From: Streptomyces lacrimifluminis
GTDB lineage: Bacteria; Actinomycetota; Actinomycetes; Streptomycetales; Streptomycetaceae
Length of the DNA stretch: 64,000 nt
Direction: 5' to 3'
Assembly (NCBI RefSeq): GCF_014646095.1
Contig: NZ_BMMU01000012.1
Location: 62,001-126,000, forward strand
Part shown: positions 49,020-57,937 of the stretch, piece after piece
Numbering within the stretch: position 1 is the stretch's first letter
Layout of the letters: each line of letters begins with the position of its first letter
Program-made: the position numbers and the translations under genes
The notes under the pieces: generated by a model
Seen by the model: the letters and a program-made list of their open reading frames with translations, nothing else
Told to the model about the DNA's origin: nothing
The model's database searches: none

Positions 49020-49916
49020 ATGACCACGGTCCCGGCCGGCGGCGCGGCCCGCCCCATCGCTCCCACGGACAATGCGCACAACGGGCACAAGACGCACAGG
49101 ACAGGCAAGGGAGCCGGTCCGCTGCTGCGGGTCTGGCGGGAGCGGCGGCGCGTCAGCCAGCTCGACCTGGCGCTGCGGGCCGACTCGTCCGCCCGCCACA
49201 TCAGCTTCGTCGAGACGGGTCGCTCCCGCCCCGGGGAGGAACTGCTCCTGCGGCTCGCAGAGCATCTGGATGTCCCGGTCCGTGACCGCAACGCCCTTCT
49301 CCTGGCCGCCGGTTACGCCCCGCGCTACCGCGAGACCCCGCTCGACGACCCGGCGTTGGAATCCCTGCGCGACGGCATCGAGCGGCTGATCCAGGGCTAC
49401 GAGCCCTACCCGGCGTTCGTGGTCGACGCCACGTACGACGTCCTGGCCGCCAACCGGGGCATCATGATGCTCCTCGACGGTCTCCCCGAGTCGGTGCTGG
49501 CGCCCCCGCTGAACGCGATGCGCCTGACCCTGCACCCGGAGGGCCTGGCTCCGCGCATCCGCAACCTTCCCGAGTGGCGCGGGCACCTGCTCGCCCAGAT
49601 GCAACGCCAGATCGCCCTGCACCGCTCGGACCCGCTGCGCGCGCTGTACGAGGAGGTGGCCGCGTATCCGGTGCCGGAGCAACGGGAGAGCCGGGCGGAA
49701 CGGACGGCCGACTCCGACTCCGACTCCGACTCCGCGTCCGAATTCGCGTTCGCGTTGCCGATGCGGATCGAGCACGACGGCCAAGTGCTCTCCTTCGTCT
49801 CGTCGATCTCCACCTTCAACACCCCGATGGACGTCACCGTCGCCGAACTCGCCATCGAGACACTCCTTCCGGCCGACCCGGCGACGGTCAAGTACCTGCA
49901 CTCGATGATGAGTTGA
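49020..49916 (+). CDS. XRE-family regulator with MmyB-like ligand-binding domain
   Basis: 298 residues from ATG 49020. The HTH lies at about 35-95 (LLRVWRERRRVSQLDLALRADSSARHISFVE in pieces, RPGEELLLRLAEHLDVP). A PAS-like MmyB domain follows (LLAAGYAPRYRETPLDDPAL, YPAFVVDATYDVLAANRGIM, NPM-type core). A serine-aspartate run (SDSDSDSDSAS, about residues 230-240), encoded by tandem GACTCC hexamers, interrupts it shortly before FALPMRIEHDGQVLSFVS; that tract may vary in length between strains. Divergent from the pterin dehydratase gene by 159 bases. Its target is unknown; such genes often control an adjacent dehydrogenase. Confidence 0.88.
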   Translation: MTTVPAGGAARPIAPTDNAHNGHKTHRTGKGAGPLLRVWRERRRVSQLDLALRADSSARHISFVETGRSRPGEELLLRLAEHLDVPVRDRNALLLAAGYAPRYRETPLDDPALESLRDGIERLIQGYEPYPAFVVDATYDVLAANRGIMMLLDGLPESVLAPPLNAMRLTLHPEGLAPRIRNLPEWRGHLLAQMQRQIALHRSDPLRALYEEVAAYPVPEQRESRAERTADSDSDSDSASEFAFALPMRIEHDGQVLSFVSSISTFNTPMDVTVAELAIETLLPADPATVKYLHSMMS

Positions 49917-49936
49917 GAGTCAGCCAAAGCGTCCTT

Positions 49937-50353
49937 TCAGCGCCCCGCCCGCAGCGACACGTACTGCAGCGCGGCGAACCCCGCCACGACGGCCGCCTGC
50001 AACACCGCCCAGACCGTCCCCGCAGTGCTCGGGGTGAGCCACAGCACCAGCGCGACGCAACTGACCGCCGCCCAGGCAAGGTTGGCCTCGATCACTACCC
50101 GCACCGGCAGCACTGCCGGCCGTTGGCGGGAGGCCAGCCATCCGACGGCACCGGCGTACACGGCCAGGAACAGGCCGAGTTCGAACAGCAGCCCCGAGTC
50201 GACGCCGAGGAAGCGGGCGAGCGGTCCGGACGCCACCAGATAGGCGACCGAGTTCGCCCCGGTCACCAGCGCGTCGAGCGCCAGGAAGCGGCGCAGCATC
50301 AGGGGCGGTTCGGCGGACCGGGCGGCGAGTGCGGCGAACTGGATTGCGGACAT
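49937..50353 (-). CDS. Small four-helix integral membrane protein
   Basis: 138 residues with four hydrophobic spans: LALDALVTGANSVAYLVASG, LLFELGLFLAVYAGAVGWLA, IEANLAWAAVSCVALVLWL and VWAVLQAAVVAGFAALQYV. No catalytic motif. It resembles a conserved actinobacterial membrane family of unknown function. GAGGGAATCC precedes the ATG. The gene is alone on its strand, with the palindrome at 50477 placed 124 bases upstream, which could be the site of a local regulator. Confidence 0.75.
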   Translation of the reverse strand: MSAIQFAALAARSAEPPLMLRRFLALDALVTGANSVAYLVASGPLARFLGVDSGLLFELGLFLAVYAGAVGWLASRQRPAVLPVRVVIEANLAWAAVSCVALVLWLTPSTAGTVWAVLQAAVVAGFAALQYVSLRAGR

Positions 50354-50476
50354 GGCGGATTCCCTCCATCGAGGTCGAAAGCGGAAGTGGAAGCAGAACG
50401 GAACCCGGGTTCCGGACCGGAGTGCGCCGCCCCGGAACCCGTTGTCACCACTCTTCCGTGCCGGTCCACCGGGGTC

Positions 50477-50495
50477 GATTACCTCCCGGGTAATC
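50477..50495. promoter_or_regulatory. Perfect palindrome GATTACC-N5-GGTAATC
   Basis: Seven-base arms with a TCCCG spacer stand in the divergent gap between the membrane protein and the DUF5753 XRE gene. The site is AT-rich relative to the gap. The TTACC...GGTAA core is like TetR- or MerR-family operators. No such regulator is adjacent, so the binder would be encoded elsewhere. Confidence 0.45.
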
Positions 50496-50575
50496 CCCGT
50501 GGCTCGAACCTGTCAGGCCGACAGCGGAACGTGACACACTGCTCTGGTTACTTCGGCGCGTAGGGGAGGCGTGGC

Positions 50576-51439
50576 GTGAGTGAGCGGCGGGCTGCGCCCA
50601 CCGTGGGCCAAGTGGTGCTCGGGAGAAGGCTCCAGGAGCTGCGCGAGGCCGCCGGGCTGAAGCGGGAAGAGGCCGCGCGGGTCCTCAGGGTGGCGCCGGC
50701 GACCGTACGGCGGATGGAAATGGCCGAGGTCTCCCTCAAAATCCCTTACGTACATGTGCTGTTGACGGCGTACGGCGTACCCGAGGACGAAGTGGCCATG
50801 TTCGTGGAGCTGGCCGAGGAGGCGAACGAGCCCGGCTGGTGGCAGCGGTTCTCCGATGTCCTGCCGGACTGGTTCAGTATGCATGTGAGCCTGGAGGGCT
50901 CCGCCCGGCTGATCCGCTCCTACGAACCGCACTTCGTGCCCGGTCTGTTGCAGACCCCGGAGTACGCGCGTGCCGTCATGGAGGCCGGGACGATCGGACA
51001 CGCGGGCTCCGAGGCGGTAGAGCGGCATGTGTCGCTGCGCATGGCCCGGCAGAAGCTGCTGACCCGCGAACACCCGCCCCATCTATGGGTGATCATCGAC
51101 GAGACGGTGCTGCGGCGGCCCGTGAGCATCGACGGCGAGGTCATGCGCGACCAGCTGGACCGGCTCCTCGACGCGTCGGAGAGCGGCCATGTCACCATCC
51201 AGGTCGCCGAGTTCATGGACGGCCCGCACCCGGGCACGTCGGCGCCCTTCGAACTGTTCCGCTTCGCCGAGCCGGAACTGCCCGACATGGTCTACACCGA
51301 GTACCTGACGGGTGCGCTCTATCTGGACTCCCGCCGGGAGGTCGCCTCGCACCTGGAGGTCCTCGACCACATGACGGCGGGCGCCGCGTCGGCCCAGCGC
51401 ACCAAGGAGATCATCGCCGAGTACCGCGACGGCTACTGA
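50576..51439 (+). CDS. XRE-family regulator with DUF5753 domain
   Basis: 287 residues from GTG 50576 (GGGGAGG upstream). HTH about 12-70 (LGRRLQELREAAGLKREEAARVLRVAPATVRRME in pieces). DUF5753 (about 95-280) has SYEPHFVPGLLQTPEYARAVME, VSLRMARQKLLTREHPPHLWVIIDE and DSRREVASHLEVLDHMTAGA. In Streptomyces these regulators typically sit next to DUF397 genes in development-related loci. Here the neighbour is a DUF574 methyltransferase instead, 78 bases downstream on the same strand. It probably controls its own operon. Confidence 0.92.
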   Translation: MSERRAAPTVGQVVLGRRLQELREAAGLKREEAARVLRVAPATVRRMEMAEVSLKIPYVHVLLTAYGVPEDEVAMFVELAEEANEPGWWQRFSDVLPDWFSMHVSLEGSARLIRSYEPHFVPGLLQTPEYARAVMEAGTIGHAGSEAVERHVSLRMARQKLLTREHPPHLWVIIDETVLRRPVSIDGEVMRDQLDRLLDASESGHVTIQVAEFMDGPHPGTSAPFELFRFAEPELPDMVYTEYLTGALYLDSRREVASHLEVLDHMTAGAASAQRTKEIIAEYRDGY

Positions 51440-51517
51440 TCCGCTGCTCCACTCGTCCACCGAGCCGGTCGCAGGGCCTACGGAACGAACTCACGGCACT
51501 TGAGGAGCACACACCGC

Positions 51518-52333
51518 ATGACCGCACCCGAGGGCGCGCCCACTCGCATGGACACGAGCAGACCCCACCCCGCCCGGGTCTACGACTGGTGGCTCGGCGG
51601 CAAGGACAACTACCCGGTGGACGAGGAGCTGGCCCGTAGGATCCTCGCCGTCGACGGCACGGTGCTGCGCGGCGCACGCGCCAACCGCCGGTTCATGCAA
51701 CGGGCGACGCGGACCGCCGCCGAGGCCGGGATCCGCCAGTTCCTGGACATCGGTACGGGCATCCCCACCGAGCCGAACCTGCACCAGGTGGCCCAGAGCG
51801 TCGCCCCCGACGCCAAGGTGGTGTACGCGGACAACGACCCGATCGTCCTGCGGCACGCACAGGCCCTGCTGCACGGCACGGCCGAGGGCACCACCGACTA
51901 CGTGCACGCCGACGCCCGCGAGCCGGAGACAATCCTGAGCCTGGCCGGCGAGTCCCTGGACTTCACCCGGCCCGTCGCGCTGTCCCTGGTCGCGCTGACC
52001 CACTACCTCGGCGACGAGCCCGAGGGCGACGACGTGCACGGCCTGTTGAAGAAGTACGTCGACGCGCTCGCCCCCGGCAGCTACCTGGTCCTCTCCCAGG
52101 TCACCCCGGACCTCAGCCCCGAGGCCGTCGCGAAGGCGGCCGAACACTTCCGGCGCAGCGGCACCCCCTTCTTCCCCCGCTCCCTCACCGAGTTCCACCG
52201 CTTCTTCAACGGCCTGGAACTACTGGGCCCCGGCGTGATCCCCGTATACGGCTGGCGCCCGGACCCCGAAGACGTCGCCACCCAGGCGGAGGGCATCGTG
52301 CCGGTGTACGCGGGAGTGGCCCGCAAACTCTGA
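51518..52333 (+). CDS. DUF574-family SAM-dependent methyltransferase
   Basis: 271 residues from ATG 51518. ARVYDWWLGGKDNYPVDEELA is the family hallmark, followed by a divergent SAM motif QFLDIGTGIPTEPNLHQVAQ, VVYADNDPIVLRHAQALL and ALSLVALTHYLGD, ending GWRPD...YAGVARKL. This large actinomycete-specific family has a Rossmann methyltransferase fold but no firmly assigned substrate. Pairing with a DUF5753 regulator suggests a role in developmental signalling (inference). Confidence 0.92.
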   Translation: MTAPEGAPTRMDTSRPHPARVYDWWLGGKDNYPVDEELARRILAVDGTVLRGARANRRFMQRATRTAAEAGIRQFLDIGTGIPTEPNLHQVAQSVAPDAKVVYADNDPIVLRHAQALLHGTAEGTTDYVHADAREPETILSLAGESLDFTRPVALSLVALTHYLGDEPEGDDVHGLLKKYVDALAPGSYLVLSQVTPDLSPEAVAKAAEHFRRSGTPFFPRSLTEFHRFFNGLELLGPGVIPVYGWRPDPEDVATQAEGIVPVYAGVARKL

Positions 52334-52339
52334 ACATGG

Positions 52340-52436
52340 GGCGCGCTACCGCTTTTAGGGGCGCGGGGCTGTATCCATGTGCGGCTCCGCCGCGTGGGCG
52401 CGACCAGCCACAACGCACCCGCACCCCGCAACGCAC
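52340..52436. repeat. Intergenic repeat between convergent genes
   Basis: Contains GGGGCGCGGGGCTGTATC and the text GCGACCAGCCACAACGCACC, which is the stereotyped flank of the dispersed Streptomyces GC-hairpin element. Only one half of the stem (GGGGCGCGGGG) is well conserved, so terminator strength is doubtful here. Confidence 0.45.
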
Positions 52437-54296
52437 CTACACCCCCTGCCCCTTCCCGCCCTCACCCGACTCCCGCTCGTCATCAACAATCTCCGCTTCG
52501 ACCACCCCCTCCTCCTCAGCAGGAGCGACGTGCTCCTGCTGAGGAGGAGCTTGCGCATACATCGCCTGCCCCATCCGCTGACTGACCGTGACGAGCCTCT
52601 CAACCCCAGCCCGCAAAGCAGCAACGTCACTCTCCCCCGCCAGCAACTCCTTCACCTCGGCAACGGCCGAGGCAACCTCCGCCTTCGCGTCCGCCGGCAC
52701 CCGTTCCTCGTTGTCCCGCACGAACTTCTCGGTCTGGTAGACGAGTTGCTCGGCCTGGTTGCGCGTCTCGGCCGCCTCTCGGCGCCCGCGGTCCTCGTCC
52801 GCGTACTGCTCGGCCTCGCGCATCATGCGGTCGATGTCATCCTTGGGAAGCGCCGAGCCGCCCGTGACGGTCATCTTCTGTTCCCGGCCGGTGGCCAGGT
52901 CCTTCGCCGAGACGTGCATGATCCCGTTGGCGTCGATGTCGAAGGCGACCTCGATCTGCGGCACGCCTCGCGGGGCCGGCGGCAGCCCGGTGAGGTCGAA
53001 GACGCCCAACTTCTTGTTGTACGCGGCGATCTCACGTTCTCCCTGGTAGACCTGGATGCCCACCGAGGGCTGGTTGTCGGCGGCCGTCGTGAAGATCTCC
53101 GAACGCCGGGTCGGGATCGTGGTGTTGCGCTCGATGAGCTTGGTCATGATGCCGCCCTTGGTCTCGATGCCGAGGGACAGCGGGGTGACGTCGAGCAGCA
53201 GGACGTCCTTCACGTCGCCGCGGATGACACCCGCCTGGAGTGTGGCTCCCAGGGCGACCACCTCGTCCGGGTTGACGCCCTTGTGGGGTTCCTTGCCGGT
53301 GAGTTCCTTGACCAGTTCGGTGACGGCGGGCATCCGGGTCGAACCACCGACCAGGATCACGTGGTCGATCGCGGCGAGCTTCACTCCCGCGTCCTTGATC
53401 GCCTGGCTGAAGGGGGTCCTGCAGCGGTCGAGCAGGTCGGCGGTCAGTTCCTGCAACTGGGCGCGCGTCACTCGTTCCTCCAGGTGCAGCGGGCCCTCCG
53501 CGGAGGCGGTGATGTAGGGCAGGTTGATCGTCGTCTCGGACGAGCTCGACAGCTCGATCTTCGCCTTCTCCGCACCCTCGCGCAGCCGTTGCAGCGCCAT
53601 CTTGTCGTTGCCGAGATCGATGCCGTACTGGCCCTTGAACCGCTTGACGAGGTGGTCGACGATCCGCTGGTCCCAGTCGTCACCGCCGAGTCGGGTGTCG
53701 CCGTTGGTCGCCTTGACCTCGATGACGCCGTCGCCGATCTCCAGGAGCGACACGTCGAAGGTGCCGCCGCCCAGGTCGAAGACGAGTACCGTCTGCTCCT
53801 CGCTCCGGTCGAGGCCGTACGCGAGGGCGGCGGCGGTCGGTTCGTTGATGATCCGCAGCACCTTCAGGCCGGCGATCTCCCCGGCTTCCTTGGTGGCCTG
53901 CCGCTGGGAGTCGTCGAAGTACGCCGGCACGGTGATCACCGCGTCCGAGACGTCCTCGCCGAGATACGCCTCCGCGTCCCGCTTCAGCTTCTGCAGCACA
54001 CGCGCGGAGAGTTCCTGGGCGCGGTAGCGGGTGCCGTCCACGGACCCCTGTTCAGGGAACCGCCAATGGCCGTCGCCCATATGCCGCTTGACGGAGCGGG
54101 CCGTGCGCTCCACGTTCGTCACGGCCTGCCGCTTGGCGACCTCACCGACGAGCACCTCGCCGTTCTTCGCGAAGGCCACGACGGACGGTGTGGTCCTCGC
54201 CCCCTCCGCGTTCGCGACGACGGTGGCCTCACCGCCCTCCAGCACCGCCACCACCGAGTTCGTGGTTCCCAGATCGATCCCGACCGCACGTGCCAC
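52437..54296 (-). CDS. DnaK-type Hsp70 chaperone (solitary paralogue)
   Basis: 619 residues from GTG 54296 (GGAAGGGG upstream). ATPase domain: AVGIDLGTTNSVVAVLEGG, VITVPAYFDDSQRQATKEAG, RIINEPTAAALAYGLD, VLVFDLGGGTFDVSLLEIGDG and VILVGGSTRMPAV. The substrate domain holds LLLDVTPLSLGIETKGGIMT and RGVPQIEVAFDIDANGIMHV, with an acidic Glu-rich C-terminus. No grpE, dnaJ or hspR lies beside it, unlike the main dnaK operon of Streptomyces, so this is likely a second, specialised Hsp70. No HAIR (HspR) box was recognised upstream. Confidence 0.93.
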   Translation of the reverse strand: MARAVGIDLGTTNSVVAVLEGGEATVVANAEGARTTPSVVAFAKNGEVLVGEVAKRQAVTNVERTARSVKRHMGDGHWRFPEQGSVDGTRYRAQELSARVLQKLKRDAEAYLGEDVSDAVITVPAYFDDSQRQATKEAGEIAGLKVLRIINEPTAAALAYGLDRSEEQTVLVFDLGGGTFDVSLLEIGDGVIEVKATNGDTRLGGDDWDQRIVDHLVKRFKGQYGIDLGNDKMALQRLREGAEKAKIELSSSSETTINLPYITASAEGPLHLEERVTRAQLQELTADLLDRCRTPFSQAIKDAGVKLAAIDHVILVGGSTRMPAVTELVKELTGKEPHKGVNPDEVVALGATLQAGVIRGDVKDVLLLDVTPLSLGIETKGGIMTKLIERNTTIPTRRSEIFTTAADNQPSVGIQVYQGEREIAAYNKKLGVFDLTGLPPAPRGVPQIEVAFDIDANGIMHVSAKDLATGREQKMTVTGGSALPKDDIDRMMREAEQYADEDRGRREAAETRNQAEQLVYQTEKFVRDNEERVPADAKAEVASAVAEVKELLAGESDVAALRAGVERLVTVSQRMGQAMYAQAPPQQEHVAPAEEEGVVEAEIVDDERESGEGGKGQGV

Positions 54297-54405
54297 AGCT
54301 GTCCCCTTCCGCCAGGACGCTTCCCGCCCTCCACCACACAACGTGAGTGCCTGCTTGCCGATCCTTCCTCCGGGCTCCTTCTGTGAAGTACCCCGAAAAC
54401 GACGA

Positions 54406-54438
54406 TGCCGCGCACCTCGGACATCGAGGGGCGCGGCA
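54406..54438 (-). terminator. Terminator after the OsmC-family gene
   Basis: TGCCGCGCACCTC and GAGGGGCGCGGCA pair with one mismatch around a 7-base loop, 17 bases beyond the OsmC stop and before the dnaK promoter region. Confidence 0.65.
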
Positions 54439-54454
54439 GGGACGTGAGTGAACG

Positions 54455-54883
54455 TCAGGCGAGCTTCGCCGACAGCGTGATCGTCGTGCCGGTCAGGGCC
54501 TTGCTGACCGGGCAGTTCTCCTTCGCGTTCTCGGCGGCGGCGACGAAGGCGTCCTCGTCGATGCCCGGCACGGTGCCCTCCACGGTGAGGTGGATGCCGG
54601 TGATGCCCTCACCCGGCTGGAAGACGACATCGGCCGAGGTCAGGAGCTTGGTCGCCGGGGTGCCGGCGCCGGCCAGGGCGTGCGAGAACGCCATGGAGAA
54701 GCAGCTGGAGTGGGCGGCGGCGATCAGCTCCTCGGGGCTGGTCTTGCCGTTGGCGTCCTGGGCGCGCGAGGCCCACGTCACGGGCTGCTCGGCGATGGCA
54801 CCGGAGGAGTCGAAGGTGACAACGCCGTTGCCCTCCAGCAGGTTGCCTTCCCAGACGGTGTGTGCAGAGCGCGTGGTAGCCAC
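54455..54883 (-). CDS. OsmC-family peroxiredoxin (Ohr/OsmC type)
   Basis: 142 residues. Both redox cysteines are present: Cys61 in AAHSSCFSMAFSHAL and Cys122 in KENCPVSKAL. HTVWEGNLLEGNGVVTFDSS, TSPEELIAAAHSS and the Glu/Arg network of the family are visible. It reduces organic peroxides with thiol help and protects against oxidative stress in the cytoplasm. Single-gene unit with its own terminator. The subtype (OsmC with SAAxPxxxI pattern) is closer to OsmC than Ohr. Confidence 0.93.
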   Translation of the reverse strand: MATTRSAHTVWEGNLLEGNGVVTFDSSGAIAEQPVTWASRAQDANGKTSPEELIAAAHSSCFSMAFSHALAGAGTPATKLLTSADVVFQPGEGITGIHLTVEGTVPGIDEDAFVAAAENAKENCPVSKALTGTTITLSAKLA

Positions 54884-54960
54884 GGTTCTTCCTTTCGCGT
54901 GTGGTCCCGAAGCCGGGGTTCCGTATCCCCCATCCGATCACACTCCGGCCCACTTCCGGC

Positions 54961-56766
54961 TCACTGCACGCGAAAGACCGGCCCCCGTGCGGTGAACGGC
55001 AGACGAGCGCCCTGCGGAATCAGATAGGCGTGCTCGCGCCGCACCCGCAGGACGTCGCACCAGCCGTCCGTGATGACCAGTACGGGCGCTCCCGGCGGAA
55101 AGTCGTCGGCCCGGTGCAGCAGGTCGATGCCCGGCTGGAGCACGGTCCCGCCGCGCCCGTGCACCCGGGCCCGTTCGGCGATCTCGGTGACCGGCAGATA
55201 GCCCGCGTCATGTGCGGCGGCATCGCAGAACACGACCCGCGCCGCCGGTACGTCCCGTGCTCCGGCGTACGAGGCGATCGCGCCCAGCGCCTTCCCGAGC
55301 AGCGTCCGGTCCATCGACCCGGAGGTGTCCAGCACGACCCCGAACGTGCAGCGGGCGATCTCCTCGGGCGGGAAGTACCGCCCCGCGCGCGGGATGTCGG
55401 GGGTCGACGACTGACGGCGCGAAGGACGCGCGTACGACCGTACGGGCTCCGGGCGGGGCACGAACTCGTCGAACCAGCGGGCGAGTTGGGCGTCCCAGGG
55501 CAGCGGCGGATGGTTCAGGGCGCGGATCTCCTCGACCAACCCGCCCGGCAGGTACCCGCGTTCGTACTGCTGGTGCAGGTTCAGCCCCTGTCCGAGGCCG
55601 CGCCGGTAGAACTCGTCGAGGTCGACGTAGTCGCGCGGCGAGCCCAGCGGGGCGCCCAGGACGTCGCATGCGCCCTTCCCGCGCAGGGTGGACAGGCGGC
55701 GCATCCGGCGCAGGTCCCGCGCGATCCGGTCGTACACCTCCTCCGCCGAGAGGTTCTTCAACTCGGCGTCGTACAGCAGCCCTTCGGGCATCGTGCCGAC
55801 GTCCATCTCCGTCAGCCAGCCGTTGACGACGTAGTCGCAGGCGACGTTGAAGAGGTACGGGTCGCGCGTCCCGCAGCGGTCGCCGTGGCGCAGGGCGGCG
55901 TGCAGCATCTCGTGGGCGAGGACGAACCGCCATTCCTCGTCCTCAAGTTGGCGCAGCGGGTTGATGTAGATCTCGCCCGCCTCCGCGTTCACGGCGGCGA
56001 CGGAGATGCCGTGGGCCTGGGCGAGTTCGAGGTCGGCGACGAGCTTGATGCCGGCCGCGATCCCGCCGAGCAGTGGAAAGGAGGTGACGAACCAGCTCAA
56101 TGCCTTTCCCCAGGGGCGCAGTTGGGGCGACTCGTCGGACATGGACTCGCGCCGACCGCCGGCCACGTCCATCGCCGTCGCCATCGTGCGGGTCAGCGCG
56201 TGGGCGAAGGCGAGCTGCCAGTCGGGGACCGACGGGGCCCATTTGTCGTACGGTTCGAGCCACTGGTCGGGCTCGCTGCCCGCCGTACCGCACCCCTCGA
56301 ACGCGGCCGGGATCGAGCCCGCGCGCCGCCAGCGGGCGGCGAGCTGTTCCTCGTCGCCGTCGGGGTAGGCGCTCGGCAGGAGTTCGGGGGCGGTGCCGAC
56401 CGGGAAGCCGAGCAGGAAACGGTTGACGACGACGCAGCGGGCGGCGATGTCGTAGCGGTCGGGCTGGACGCGCGGGCCCTTCGCCGCCGGGACGTGCCCG
56501 AAGCCGAGGTGGATGAGGCCGTGCGCGATCGCCCACGCCCACTCGGCCGGATCCGCCCGCCGGGCGGCATGAACGTGCAGCACCCCGTCGGAGTCCGTGC
56601 ACACCAGTCCGTCGGCGGGCGAGAGGTCGCACTCCGGACCCCGGCAGGTGGAGAACTGCACCGAGCCGAGCGCCGGGTTGGCGCGCACAAGGGCCAGCCC
56701 GGCCTCGTAGGCCTCCTTCGCGAGGTCCCTCTTCTTCTTCTGCGCCTGCTTGCTCGCCCGGCTCAC
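54961..56766 (-). CDS. VWA-like protein with zinc-metallopeptidase-type domain (DUF2201 family)
   Basis: 601 residues from GTG 56766. A first AHGLIHLGFGH motif (81-91) and a second zincin motif LAHEMLHAALRHGD with HEMLH at 285-289 suggest two metal sites. The C-terminal third is a von Willebrand-type fold with a MIDAS DTSGSMDRTL motif. Its start overlaps the stop of the MoxR gene (GTGA), so the two are coupled. MoxR/VWA pairs act like chaperone-chelatase systems that insert metals or activate enzymes. The target is unknown. The combination of peptidase-like and MIDAS domains is typical of DUF2201. Confidence 0.88.
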   Translation of the reverse strand: MSRASKQAQKKKRDLAKEAYEAGLALVRANPALGSVQFSTCRGPECDLSPADGLVCTDSDGVLHVHAARRADPAEWAWAIAHGLIHLGFGHVPAAKGPRVQPDRYDIAARCVVVNRFLLGFPVGTAPELLPSAYPDGDEEQLAARWRRAGSIPAAFEGCGTAGSEPDQWLEPYDKWAPSVPDWQLAFAHALTRTMATAMDVAGGRRESMSDESPQLRPWGKALSWFVTSFPLLGGIAAGIKLVADLELAQAHGISVAAVNAEAGEIYINPLRQLEDEEWRFVLAHEMLHAALRHGDRCGTRDPYLFNVACDYVVNGWLTEMDVGTMPEGLLYDAELKNLSAEEVYDRIARDLRRMRRLSTLRGKGACDVLGAPLGSPRDYVDLDEFYRRGLGQGLNLHQQYERGYLPGGLVEEIRALNHPPLPWDAQLARWFDEFVPRPEPVRSYARPSRRQSSTPDIPRAGRYFPPEEIARCTFGVVLDTSGSMDRTLLGKALGAIASYAGARDVPAARVVFCDAAAHDAGYLPVTEIAERARVHGRGGTVLQPGIDLLHRADDFPPGAPVLVITDGWCDVLRVRREHAYLIPQGARLPFTARGPVFRVQ

Positions 56767-57824
56767 CGCCGCGCCTCCACCAGTCGGGGCATGTCCCGCG
56801 CCGCCTCGACCAGGAACCAGGCGGGCAGCAGCGGGTTGCCGTCGGCGTCCGCGGCGATGACGCTCTGCGCGACCTCCACCGAGATCTCGGCGAGCTGTAC
56901 GAGCAGCGACTTCGCGCGGTACGCGGCCTCCCGCCCGTTCGGCGACATGTGCCCCTTGCTGACGGGGAGTTCCTTGACGAGGCGCCCGCGGAACGACTCG
57001 GCGAGGTAATAGAGCAGGTCGCGGTCCTCGATGCGGTGCGGCCAGCGCGCGTCGCCCTTGATGATCGCGTCGATGCCGAAGCGGCTGCGCACGATCTTGA
57101 CGTACCCGCAGAACGCGGTCGCGTGCGTCGGCGTCAGCGTGCCGTGCGCGATCACCTTCAGGGTCTCCCCGTCGAGGGCGGGCCCGAAGGAGTGCAGGGC
57201 GTCGGAGAGCATGTGCCAGGAGCGGGGCGTCGAGAAGGGCTCCTCGGTCTTCGGCGGCTTGGACCAGAGGTGGTCGGGCCGGTCGGTGAGGTGGTCCACG
57301 ACCCAGGGGTGGATGTCGTTGTTCGCGGCCCAGACCAGCCAGTCCTTCGGCGAGGCCTCCAGGTGGACGTGGGCGAGACGGTTGACCAGGGCGGAGGCGA
57401 CAGGCCGGGCGAGGGCGTTGTCCGTGGCGCGATTGCCGGCGCCGATGACGATCGAGCCCTTCGGCAGCTCGTAGTTGCCGATCCGGCGGTCCAGGATCAG
57501 CGAGTAGAACGCCTTCTGGACGTCCGGCGAGGCCGCGTTCAGCTCGTCCAGGAACAGACAGTACGGCTCGTCCCTGGCGATGGCCTCCGGAGGGCAGAAC
57601 ACGGACCGCCCGTCGCGGATCTGGGGTACGCCGATCAGGTCCTCCGGCGCCAGCTGCGTACCGAGCAGGCTCACGCACTCCAGTCCCAGCGACTCGGCGA
57701 ACTCCCTCACCAGGGAGGACTTTCCGATGCCGGGAGCGCCCCAGAGGAACACGGGCCGCACGGTCGCGAGACCGAGCAGCAGCTCCGGAATCCGGGCGGG
57801 GGTGACGGTGACGGCAGCCTGCAC
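56763..57824 (-). CDS. MoxR-type AAA+ ATPase
   Basis: 353 residues from GTG 57824 (GGAG at 8 bases). Walker A GAPGIGKSS (29-37), Walker B CLFLDELNAAS, sensor 1 IVIGAGNRA and an arginine finger region NRLAHVHLEASPKDWLVWA. It probably forms a hexameric ring that remodels a client together with the coupled VWA protein downstream. An upstream in-frame ATG at 57992 would add 56 basic, low-complexity residues and is rejected as start. Confidence 0.9.
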   Translation of the reverse strand: MQAAVTVTPARIPELLLGLATVRPVFLWGAPGIGKSSLVREFAESLGLECVSLLGTQLAPEDLIGVPQIRDGRSVFCPPEAIARDEPYCLFLDELNAASPDVQKAFYSLILDRRIGNYELPKGSIVIGAGNRATDNALARPVASALVNRLAHVHLEASPKDWLVWAANNDIHPWVVDHLTDRPDHLWSKPPKTEEPFSTPRSWHMLSDALHSFGPALDGETLKVIAHGTLTPTHATAFCGYVKIVRSRFGIDAIIKGDARWPHRIEDRDLLYYLAESFRGRLVKELPVSKGHMSPNGREAAYRAKSLLVQLAEISVEVAQSVIAADADGNPLLPAWFLVEAARDMPRLVEARR

Positions 57825-57937
57825 GCAACTACTCCAGGGGGTTCGCGGAGAACGGAGCGCGCGGAGGCGCGAGGTCCGGTACGAACAGTGTGGGGACCCC
57901 GGCGCGGGAACGCAGCCGAATTTCCGGCGGCCCCCGC

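Noticed and set aside
52377..54386. Plus-strand 669-codon frame opposite dnaK
   Set aside because: Antisense shadow of an unmistakable Hsp70 gene.
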